From Euphorbia lathyris (Eukaryota; Streptophyta; Magnoliopsida; Malpighiales; Euphorbiaceae), in assembly GCF_963576675.1 (NCBI RefSeq), contig NC_088910.1, forward strand, positions 109,706,807-109,770,806: a DNA stretch of 64,000 nt, read 5' to 3'. The position numbers and the translations under genes are program-made. This document shows, in pieces, positions 54,676-64,000 of this stretch (position 1 is the first letter of the stretch; each line of letters begins with the position of its first letter). A model generated the notes under the pieces. It was given only the letters and a program-made list of their open reading frames with translations, ran no database searches and was not told where the DNA came from.

Positions 54676-57600
54676 ATGGCTGATGAGGCCAAAGCTAAGG
54701 GCAATGCCGCCTTCTCCGCCGGCGATTTTTCTAGCGCCGTCAAACACTTTTCCGACGCAATCTCTCTTGCCCCATCCAACCATGTTCTTTACTCTAATCG
54801 ATCGGCTGCATACGCTTCACTTCACAACTACTCCGATGCGCTAGTTGATGCCAAGAAGACCGTCGAGCTTAAGCCCGACTGGTCTAAAGGATACTCACGT
54901 CTCGGCGCTGCTCACCTTGGCTTGAACCAAGCTCAGGATGCCATCTCGGCGTATAGAAAGGGGCTTGAGATTGATCCCAATAATGAACCATTGAAGTCCG
55001 GTTTGGCTGATGCTCAGGCTGCTGCTTCCAGGTCACGTTCAGTGCCGCCCCCGAGTCCTTTTGGGGATGCGTTCTCAGGACCGGAGATGTGGGCGAAATT
55101 GACTGCCGATCCGTCAACGAGGATGTATTTGCAGCAACCTGATTTTGTTAAAATGATGCAGGATATTCAGAAGAACCCTAGTAATTTGAATTTGCATTTG
55201 AAAGATCAAAGGGTGATGCAAGCCCTGGGTGTTTTGCTTAACGTGAAATTTAGAGCACCTAATGCTGGGGAAGATATGGATATACCGGAAGATGATTCGT
55301 CGCCGCCTCCTCAGCAGGAGAGGAAGGCAGAACCTCCGAGGGAGGAGAAGGTTCGCGAGCCAGAGCCTGAACCCATGGAGATTCCAGACGAGGAAAAGGA
55401 AGCAAAGGAGAGAAAAGCTGAAGCTGTTAAAGAGAAGGAGTTGGGAAATGCAGCTTATAAGAAGAAAAACTTCGAGACTGCAATTGCTCATTATACCAAG
55501 GCAATGGAGCTTGACGACGAGGATATTTCATATTTGACAAACCGAGCTGCTGTGTATCTGGAGACGGGCCAGGTATTGCTTATGCTTCTTTCTTTAGTTC
55601 GTTTTTATATTAATTCTGAAGTTAAGTAATTAGTATCATGAACATTAGAAGTAGCCTATATTCCTCAATGGTAAATTAATGGCTTTGCTTGAACAAACCC
55701 CTTGACATGCAGTTTCTATTTTGAACATTAGAAGTAGTCTATATTCCTCTATGGTAAATTAATGACTTTGCTTGAACAAGCCCCTTGACATGCAGTTTCT
55801 ATTTTGAATTTGTTGAACCTTCTATTCATGCTTTTATATCCGATGTAACGGTTCCCATAAAGATAGTTATTGGTGTTGGCTCCGTAAAATTGATAAGATC
55901 TATTATAGTGAGCTTTTCTTTCTCTTTTTATTCCCTAGAGGTGGTGATGATCACAATGGCTTCCAAATCCTTATGTGGCATCAAGTTTTAGGACATAACA
56001 TGTGTATAAATATTGAACTTCTAGTCAAAGCTATTGAGAGGGTAATTGTTGGATATAAATAATGTTTCTGAAGAGCAACAATTTGGTGTGTTATTGTAGT
56101 GCCTGAATCATATGTCCGTTTTGGTAGTTTGAACAAAAATGGGATTAAGGTGATCTTAGCACGATCTCAGAGCTTTTGATCATTTGGTGGCATCAAGTTT
56201 TAGTTTAGGACATAACATGTGTATAAATATTGAACAAAAAGTGCAACCAAATGATCAAAAGCTCTGACAGATGTGATACCACTGAAAGAGTAGTTGTTAT
56301 CGGTAAGGCGTATTACCCAAATTCAAATTTTGATTAGTTAGCAATTCTTTATTAACATTGATTCATCTAATGAACACTGTTATTAGAATACCTCACCATT
56401 CGTACGATTCGAGTCGATTCAGCTCTATTTCGAGCTGAATCTATGAGGCGAACCTAGGTTGTCACAGAATCTTATGATTCACTAAATTTCATATTGTTAT
56501 TTAGGAAAACTATAACTCTAAGTAAGGAAGGAGATAAATTAATGGAAAAAAATCAATAAGAAATTTAAAGAATAAGAAATAAGATTGTTATAATTAATAA
56601 GAAATAAGATTGTTATAATTAATAAATCAAAACATTTTAACATGATTTTCCAACTTCAATACGCAAGTCCCATATTGATCAAAACCAAATTATCTTCACG
56701 GTTCATCAAAAACGTAAACAACAGAAACTACTAAACTCACTCTAGACTAATAATTGATAATATTTTAAGCTCAACATGGTAAATATTTTGTTTTTATTTT
56801 TTATAATATTATGAATTTGAACTGAATTTTACGATTTCCGGGTCACAATTCACAAAATGAGGATTTCAAGTCAAATCTCGATTTGACAACTATGGTCATG
56901 AATCAAATCCATAGGATCGTTTCCTTTGCTCTAATTCTGTTTTTTTCGTTGTTGTTGCTGCTGTTGATAGATTTCAGGTTTTGCTATGAATTGGTACATT
57001 TTTTTTTGGTCATTGCTCCACTATTTTCTTATTTCATGAACTTGATATACATTTCTGATCTATTATTACTGCTATTTTAGTATGAGGAGTGCATAAAAGA
57101 TTGTGACAAGGCTGTTGAAAGGGGAAGAGAACTTAGATCAGACTACAAGATGGTAGCTAGAGCTCTAACAAGGAAAGGGACTGCCTTGGTAAAAATGGCT
57201 AAATGCTCCCAGGACTTTGATCCTGCTATTGAGACATTCCAGAAAGCTCTTACAGAGCATCGCAATCCAGATACATTGAAGAAACTTAATGAGGCCCAGA
57301 GAGTCAAGAAGGAACTCGAGCAACAAGAATACTTTGATCCAAAGTTGGCTGATGAGGAGCGTGAGAAAGGTGATTCATCACACCGAATCCTTTCATTTGG
57401 GTGAACATATGTTTTGAATTATCCAAGCATGTGCCTTACTTGGACTGTTGGCAATGATTTTCTGCAGGGAATGAATATTTCAAGCAACAAAAGTACCCAG
57501 AAGCTGTGAGGCATTATACAGAATCTTTGAGAAGGAACCCCAATGACCCCAAGGTAAAAGAAAACTATTCAAATATTTTGTGTTCCAAAGTATGTTATCA

Positions 57601-58369
57601 CGCTGAACTGACTTTTTAGCTGCTTCTTGCTTTCAGGCATATAGTAATAGAGCTGCATGCTACACGAAACTCGGGGCATTACCAGAGGGACTGAAGGATG
57701 CAGAGAAATGCATTGAGCTTGATCCAACTTTTACAAAGGGGTATACAAGAAAAGGGGCTGTTCAGTTTTTCATGAAGGAGTATGAAAAGGCTATGGAAAC
57801 GTACCAGGCAGGGCTTAAGCATGATCCTCAGAACCAGGAATTACTTGATGGCGTGAGAAGGTATGTTTTCATAGTTGTATTTATGCTTGCCATTGCTAAT
57901 GCCTTTTGTATGGTTACAAATAAGTATGCTCCCAAACACTTGGCAGATGTGTGGACCAACTTAACAAGGCCAGCCGTGGTGATATAAGCCCTGAGGATCT
58001 AAAAGAGAGACAGGTTAGACTTCATTCCTAAAGTTTATCTAATGGTATCAAAACGGATCATGTCATAATTGTATTACGCGATTGTGATTTAAATTGATCC
58101 CATGTTGCAGGCAAAGGCAATGCAGGACCCAGAAGTCCAAAACATTCTCTCAGATCCTGTTATGAGACAGGTAAATACTCGAAACATACTTCAATTTGTG
58201 AATTTCATTCTGTTGTTAGATTTTTGCTAATGTTGTGTTGGCATAAATATTGCAGGTATTGGTGGACTTCCAAGAGAACCCAAAGTCAGCTCAGGAACAC
58301 ATGAAGAATCCGATGGTGATGAATAAGATTCAGAAGCTAGTGAATGCAGGAATAGTCCAGATCAAATAG
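54676..58369 (+). CDS. HOP: HSP70-HSP90 organizing protein (HOP/STI1), 7 exons, 578 aa
   Basis: Co-chaperone that bridges Hsp70 and Hsp90 through TPR domains binding their EEVD tails, in cytosol and nucleus. Exons: 54676-55572, 57081-57369, 57468-57553, 57637-57860, 57947-58013, 58111-58170 and 58256-58369. All introns are GT-AG and the phases join to 1737 nt in frame. TPR1 is about residues 1-118 (AKAKGNAAFSAGDFSSAVKH). A DP/STI1 domain follows at about 135-190 (MWAKLTADPSTRMYLQQPDF). A charged linker with EPEPEPMEIPDEE leads to TPR2A, which starts at KEKELGNAAYKKKNF and crosses the exon 1/2 junction. TPR2B begins near EKGNEYFKQQKYPEA. The second DP domain is C-terminal (DPEVQNILSDPVMRQ). 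The ATG at 54676 was preferred over the upstream open frame because MADEAKAKGN is the family start. Length matches plant HOPs. No defects seen. Converges on the EF-G gene. Confidence 0.95.
55638..55805 (+). repeat. Tandem duplication of about 84 bp in HOP intron 1
   Basis: The block TGAACATTAGAAGTAG... CAGTTTCTATTTT occurs twice in direct succession with a few substitutions. Further on in the same intron, GGACATAACATGTGTATAAA recurs (near 55992 and 56208), and AGCTTTTGATCATTTGGT near 56171 recurs inverted near 56247. None affects the coding exons. Confidence 0.75.
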
Positions 58370-59049
58370 AGGATGCAGGGCCAATTTAAAAGAAAAAACG
58401 AATTCCATGATATTATGTTTGTTTTTTTGGTCACTGAATTGTGATATTAATTGTGGATTGGTGATATAAATTGAAAACCAAAGTTCAGTTGGGTAAAATT
58501 TTTGTAATGTTCTTTTTTCGCAATTTCACTATCTTTTTTCTTGGTATTTTCTTTTCTGTAGTTGAAGCTCCATTAGATGGAAGGAGGCTAGTGGATCCTG
58601 AATTCACAATTGGATCATAGATTTGCAGTAACATTACATCTGATGTAAATTTGTGTTAAAATAGTTGGGCACTTCTTTGATCTGTTTATGTTCTAAGTTA
58701 GGATATGGTATTATGAATTTGCTCTCCCAATTTAAAGTCGAAATAGTTCTGTTACGGTTCTGTTGGAGATGGTTTTTATTAGCAGGAAATCAAATCCTTC
58801 TAATGCCTATTGAAGATCTCAACACTTCTTATTATTGTTAATTAAAAAAGCCTTTACTGCAACGACATTGAAATGAAAACAAAGAAAACATTAAAATGCC
58901 AGAAATCAAATAGCATGAAAAAAAAAAAAAGAGAACTTGAAATTGTTTTGCATTTGCAGATTTGCTGAAATTATTATTGTTCTTCTTCCTCGTCTTCATA
59001 AAACACATGTCTAAATGTGAGAATCTCAGGATCCAGAAAACAACGTTCT
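58370..59049. other. HOP 3' UTR and intergenic spacer
   Basis: The HOP 3' UTR begins here. The region has T-rich stretches and no coding signal. Confidence 0.45.
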
Positions 59050-59148
59050 TCATATCAACATCTCCTGCATTTTCTGTATTTCCTCTTCCAACTGAAACTT
59101 CCATGTAGAATATCTTCCCACATATCTCACATCAATTTCAGCTTCAAC
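59050..59148 (-). pseudogene. Possible terminal-exon relic, 32 codons
   Basis: A minus-strand open stretch reads EIDVRYVGRYSTWKF, then LEEEIQKMQEMLI and a stop. It looks protein-like and amphipathic, with a stop codon right upstream and no clear splice acceptor. It lies just downstream of the EF-G gene and may be a relic of another gene. The family is not recognised. Confidence 0.22.
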
Positions 59149-59370
59149 TCAATTGATCCAAATACAAATATTTTACAATATTTAATTAGCTCCAACACAT
59201 CCGTATTTAGATACGTATTTTTTCAGATATAAGATCATTTTGATTTTTTTCTTTCACTTTTCATTTAATTTATTCCCATTTATATGTGAAATGAATACAT
59301 AAGGAAACAAAACAAAACTGGTTCCTTGAACCATTAGTATCAATTTTGACAACTAAAAAAAAGACAAGAA

Positions 59371-62300
59371 TCAAGCAGCCACTTCTTGCTCTTTTGCAGC
59401 AAGTTGGTTTTGAATGTGTTGAGGCACAACATCAAACTTGGCTAATTGCATTGTGTACGATGCACGCCCTTTCGTCATTCCCCTAAGCGTACTCACATAT
59501 TGAAACATCTCTGCTAGTGGAACCAATGAATCCACCACCTGTATTCGTTACAAACAGAGGTGTTAATTCTGGTTCTCGTGTCATAATCGTGTTATGCGAA
59601 TATATACAAGTATATGAAGAGGGTATGGTTTAGATTAATATACCTTGAGACCTCCGGGTTTGTCACCAAAGCTGTTAATCTGACCTCTCCTTGAGTTGAG
59701 ATCACCAATTACATCTCCCAAATGCTCTTCAGGTGTCACAACTTCAACCTTCATTATAGGTTCTAACATTTTTGGCCCTGCTTTCCTTATTCCTTCGCGG
59801 AAAGCTCCCCTGGCTGCAAGCTGAAATGCTAATACACTTGAATCTACATCATGGTAAGAACCATCTGTTAACACGGCACGAACATCAACAACTGGAAATC
59901 CTGCCAAGACTCCATTACTCATGCACTCTTCTATTCCTTTCATCACACCAGGAATGTATTCTCTCGGGACTGCACCTCCCTTGATTTCAGTTTTGAACTC
60001 GTATCCACTGCCTGACTCCATTGGCTCAAACCGCATCGTTATATCAGCGAATTGTCCTTGTCCACCTGACTGTTTCTTGTGCACATACTTCACTTCTGAA
60101 ATTTTCGAGATACTTTCACGGTAGTTTACTTGAGGTGCACCAACATTCGCTTCCACCTATTCATGTCAAACATTCCATATCATTTCAATAAAATCACACA
60201 TTTAGAAACTACTTTTTTTCCCTATTGAACTTCATTTTTGTTCATTTTCTAGAATTGTTCATTCTCATCTCTCCCTCACGTTTCTCTCTTGCACAATGAT
60301 AGCATCAACTAAAACGCGGTTCTAACTTGAACTGACGTAACACACGTTGACAAAGTAAATGTGCATGCTCAAAATGAACAGATCTAACTGTTTCATAAAA
60401 ACAAGTCAAAGAACAATCAAACCTAAGCATCTGATAAAATTTCTTTCTTCAAATTCAAAATTAAGTGCATCAAAGTTTGAAATCTTTTCTCCGAGTATTC
60501 AAAGTCATGCGAGCGAATGTCTAGAATTATTTGTTGAACATTTAATAACGTAGATGAGTAGACACAAACCTTAAATTCTCTTTTGAGGCGGTCTACGATA
60601 ATCTCAAGATGCAATTCCCCCATTCCTTCTATGACAGTCTGGTTGGTTTCCTCATCTCTTGAGAAATGGAAAGAAGGGTCCTCCTGAGCAAGTTTGATCA
60701 AACCAGTAGCCATCTTATCAATATCAGCTTTAGTCTTGGGTTCAATTGCAACTTTGATCACAGGATCCGGGAAGTCCATACGTTCAAGGACAATCGGATT
60801 CTCAGGATCAGAGAGTGTTTCACCAGTTATTGTATCTTTTAGACCTGCAAGAGCCACAATATCACCAGCTAAAGCAACTTTAACATCTTCCCTACTGTTG
60901 GCATGCATTTCGAGAAGTCTTCCTATTCTCTCCTTCTTTCCCTTGTTCGCATTCAACACGTAAGACCCTGCAGATAGCTTCCCTGAATAAACTCTCACAA
61001 ATGTGAGGGATCCCACAAATGGATCACTCATGATCTTGAAGGCTAGTCCCGAAAATGGTTCACTATCGCTTGCTGCTCTTTCAATTGTCACTTCTGGGTT
61101 CTCAGGATCAGTACCCTGCATCGGTGGCACATCAAGCGGGGATGGCAAATAATCAATGACTGCATCAAGCAATGGCTGAACCCCCTTATTTTTAAAAGCA
61201 GAACCACACAAGACCGGCACAAAACTGCCTGAAATAGTACCCTTCCTAACTAATTTTTTAATAGTTTCTTCATCAGGTTCAACTCCTTCTAGATAATTCT
61301 CCATAGCTTCATCATCCAATTCAACTATGGTTTCTACCATTTTTGCCTGATATTCCTCAGCCAACTCTTTAAGATCAGCCGGAATATCACCATATTCAAA
61401 CTTTGCACCCAATTCTTCTCCTGACCAGAGTATTGCTTTCATCTTTACAAGATCAACAACTCCTTTAAAACTATCTTCTGCACCAATTGGAATTTGAAGA
61501 ACAAGAGGTTTAGCACCCAAGTTCGTCACTATCATGTCTCTTGTTCGAAAAAAGTTCGCTCCAAGGCGATCCATCTTATTGACAAAGCAAATTCTCGGTA
61601 CTCCATACTTATCAGCTTGCCTCCACACAGTTTCAGACTGTGGTTCCACACCGGCCACACTATCAAACAGACATATAGCACCATCCAACACTCTTAGCGC
61701 GCGCTCCACTTCAAGTGTGAAGTCAACATGGCCAGGAGTGTCAATAATGTTAATCCGGTGTTTATTCCAAAATGTAGTAGTTGCAGCAGAAGTAATGGTG
61801 ATTCCTCTTTCTTGTTCTTGCTCCATCCAATCCATTGTTGCTGTACCTTCATGAACTTCCCCAATTTTGTAGTTTCTTCCGGTGTAGTACAGAACCCTTT
61901 CAGTAGTAGTTGTCTTTCCTGCATCTATGTGAGCCATAATTCCGATGTTCCTGTAATCATTCAATGGAACTGCACGCTTTCCCTCAGCTGAAGAGAAAGA
62001 AACATGTTAAATTTAACAAAGGAAAGTAACAATTACCCAAAAACAAATGAAAGTTCCTCTCTTTGTTGAATTACATTAACAACGGAAACAGAAAATATAT
62101 ACCCGAATAACAAAGAAATCAAATCAAACACAATGAAGAAAAAAAAAAAGAAATTGAAGCATAATCAAATAAGGTATTTCATGTGAGGCAAGCAATTCAA
62201 CAAACAGAACGTCCTCAACAAAAGGGTAACCTAAATAACATGAAAACAACCCAATTCAGTGAAGAAGATACTAAATTGACACAATTGAAAGAGATAGAGA

Positions 62301-62565
62301 AAGAGAAACCTTCAGCGGCCATGGCGAAGACAGAGAAGTTTCTTCTTCTCTGCTGTTGTGGGCGTAAATTGAAGACTTTGATACGCCTACTTCCCAAGAA
62401 ATTGGAAAGAGAAGAAGAGATTGGAGAAGGGGAAACAGAAGGTCGAGGAGGGAGACCCAGAAACCGAATTGAAGGAGAGGAAGAATCAGCTCTCCTGGCA
62501 GACCCATTGAAGTTGCAGAGTGAAGATGAACAAGAACCTGTTAATCTTACAGTCTCTGCCGCCAT
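59371..62565 (-). CDS. Chloroplast translation elongation factor G (SCO1-type), 4 exons, 784 aa
   Basis: GTPase that drives ribosome translocation in plastids. Exons on the minus strand: 62565-62310, 61987-60570, 60156-59644 and 59538-59371, joining to 2355 nt in frame. Residues 1-85 are Ser/Pro/Arg-rich with almost no acidic residues after the start ([19 protein letters not shown]), a plastid transit peptide. GTP-binding motifs: [10 protein letters not shown] (104-113), DTPGH (168-172) and NKMD (222-225). Domain II follows, then domain III ([14 protein letters not shown]). Exon 3 holds domain IV/V text ([36 protein letters not shown]), and exon 4 ends with [14 protein letters not shown]. The Arabidopsis counterpart, SNOWY COTYLEDON 1, is about the same length. 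The full transit peptide excludes a mitochondrial-type EF-G by inference only. The promoter lies at 62566-62700; two GATAA motifs (62652-62665) are possible light-type elements. Confidence 0.95.
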
Positions 62566-62849
62566 TTGTAAGTTGAGTTCAAGTGTTCGGAGCGTTTCCC
62601 TCGCTCGCTCAGAGTTGAAAGTTGTGGATGGATATGTTATGTTATATTTAGGGATAACGAGATAAATTATTGGCTCTGCTTTCAGTTCAGTAGGCTACTT
62701 AAGTTATGAAGCCTCATCAGCCTCTAATTATTTATTATTTTTCTGAATTTTTTTTAATCAAGGAAAAAGAGAAAATTTGATTTACATCTTCTTACCCCTG
62801 TTTCATAAAAATAACAATATCAACACTACCCAGTTTAATTAATAATTTA

Positions 62850-63285
62850 TTAAGTACTCTTTTTTAAATTTTTTTTGGGGTAAATAGGAGGGCTAGAATA
62901 GAACCCGAAAAAAGAACAAAGAGATAACAAGCTAAGTAGTAAACATCCGTGGAATAAACCGATCATGTCGGTCCGCATCGAGGATATTTTGGAGGTCTAT
63001 AAGAGGTACATCATACTCGTGATGTCCAAAGAACACGAACCTGCAAAATGCGTTATCTAGTCAGCAGCTTTGTTTCCTTCTCGATACGCATGAACGAACC
63101 GAACTTTCCAATCATTGTCCCGCATTTCTTGACACTTCACAATTAGCCAAGCCTACGGGTGATGAGTCTCAATCTGACCAGACATGAAACTCAATACTGT
63201 CCTTGAGTCCACTTCCATTTACACCTTTCGATAACCCTTGTCCCAAGCCAATACTAGACCAAAATAGTCCTCAGGATGTTATACT
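62850..63285 (-). mobile_element. LINE 3' end with RNase H remnant
   Basis: The minus strand reads, with breaks, MEVDSRTVLSFMSGQIETHHP, then LIVKCQEMRDNDWKVRFVHAYREGNKAAD, the end of a plant LINE RNase H domain. A T tract followed by GGGGTAAATAGGAGGGCTAG at 62869 on the plus strand marks the element's poly-A end. It resembles the LINE 3' end in the tandem array (TTTTTTGGTAAAATGCGAAG) and is probably of a related family. Confidence 0.6.
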
Positions 63286-64000
63286 ATAGTCCGGTAATCA
63301 AACCTACCATAATTCGATTGTTACTTTCTACTATTGTGTCAAATGGTTGGTTTATCACTCATTTTGATATATCTAATGCTTTTCTCCACGGTTCACTTGA
63401 TGAGGTTGTGTATATGGAACTACCCCGAGTTTTATGAATAACCAATTTTCTACCCATGTTTATCGATTGAAGAAAAGCTTGTATGGTTTGAAACAAGCTC
63501 CTCGCATATGACATAAATGTCTTTCTACAACACTTGTTAATCTTGGGTTCAAAAGCTCTAAATTTGATTTCTCACTTCACTATTTTCGAGCAACCAATGT
63601 TGAATTGTATTGCTTAGTCTATGTGGATGATATCCGTGTTATAGCTAATGATTCTCAGGCTCTCTCTCAGTTGGTCAAACAATTTCAGTTAAAATTCGTA
63701 CTAAAAGATCTTGCTCGTTGTTTTACTTTTTTGGTTTGGAAGCTCATTTTCTGATGTTCTTTTTTTTAATTAGCATAAATATATTCAAGACATTTACAAA
63801 AATCCACCATATCAAATGCTAAAGCTATCTCCACTTCTACTTGCATATATGCTAAACTTAGCTCTAAAATTGGTGAGTCTTTCTCTGATCCTAGCTTGTA
63901 TTGAAGCATTGTGGGGTGGTCTTCAATATGTTACCATTACAAGGCCCGATGTTTCTCACGCAGTTAACAAATTTGGTCAATTTATGCACCAACCAACACT
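63286..64000 (+). pseudogene. Copia reverse transcriptase fragment, runs off the window
   Basis: Broken frames carry HFDISNAFLHGSLDEVVYMELP, HVYRLKKSLYGLKQAPR, CLVYVDDIRVIANDS and, near the end, QYVTITRPDVSHAVNKFGQF. This is Copia reverse transcriptase with several stops and frameshifts. It is not close to the 11.4-kb element. No LTR is visible in the window. Confidence 0.75.

Noticed and set aside
54884..55537. Antisense and +1 frames of 77-125 aa over HOP exon 1
   Set aside because: Shadows of the HOP coding exon.
61494..61991. Plus-strand frames of 67-106 aa over the EF-G gene
   Set aside because: Antisense shadows of EF-G exon 2.
62183..62665. 160-aa plus-strand frame
   Set aside because: Overlaps EF-G exon 1 and its intron antisense; composition mirrors the Ser/Arg-rich transit peptide.

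Overview
The window is nuclear DNA from a flowering plant, almost certainly a eudicot. It carries three host genes with plant-type introns and untranslated leaders, set among LTR retrotransposons, LINE fragments, Mutator, hAT and Harbinger MITEs, and endogenous pararetrovirus copies. The host genes are (i) a mitochondrial NDUFAF6-like complex I assembly factor of the squalene/phytoene synthase fold (6.6-7.5 kb, minus strand, leader probably near 14.1 kb), (ii) an HSP70-HSP90 organizing protein, HOP/STI1 (54.7-58.4 kb, plus, 7 exons, 578 aa), and (iii) a chloroplast elongation factor G (59.4-62.6 kb, minus, 4 exons, 784 aa). From memory, the same three families lie side by side in Arabidopsis as At1g62730, At1g62740 and At1g62750, so the window looks like a conserved block swollen by about 40 kb of insertions.

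Layout: 0-3.9 kb, decayed retroelement coding fragments. 3.9-5.1 kb, a Mutator-type fold-back MITE and a complete TRIM. 6.6-7.5 kb, the NDUFAF6-like CDS. 8.5-12.9 kb, nested DNA transposons with clean target-site duplications. 13.7-25.8 kb, a seven-copy tandem array with a unit of about 1.6 kb. Each unit fuses what looks like the promoter and leader exon of the NDUFAF6-like gene to the 3' end of a LINE. 25.2-26.7 kb, the parent LINE fragment. 28.1-35.9 kb, two endogenous pararetrovirus copies in tail-to-tail inverted orientation. 36.3-39.6 kb, a non-autonomous LTR element. 40.2-51.6 kb, a complete 11.4-kb Copia element with an extra 935-codon ORF behind its own TATA box. 52.0-54.4 kb, a decayed Mutator-like element with a GC-rich minisatellite and an hAT MITE. 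54.5-62.6 kb, HOP and EF-G, convergent. 62.8-64.0 kb, LINE and Copia fragments.

The host genes serve different compartments: complex I assembly (mitochondrion), Hsp70/Hsp90 client transfer (cytosol and nucleus) and plastid translation. HOP has a clear heat-shock element upstream. The items most worth following up are the chimeric leader-LINE array, the inverted pararetrovirus pair as a natural hairpin-RNA source, and the Copia element carrying an extra gene with its own apparent promoter. Intervals, target-site duplications and exon joins were read by eye. Family assignments come from motif recognition, not from database searches.
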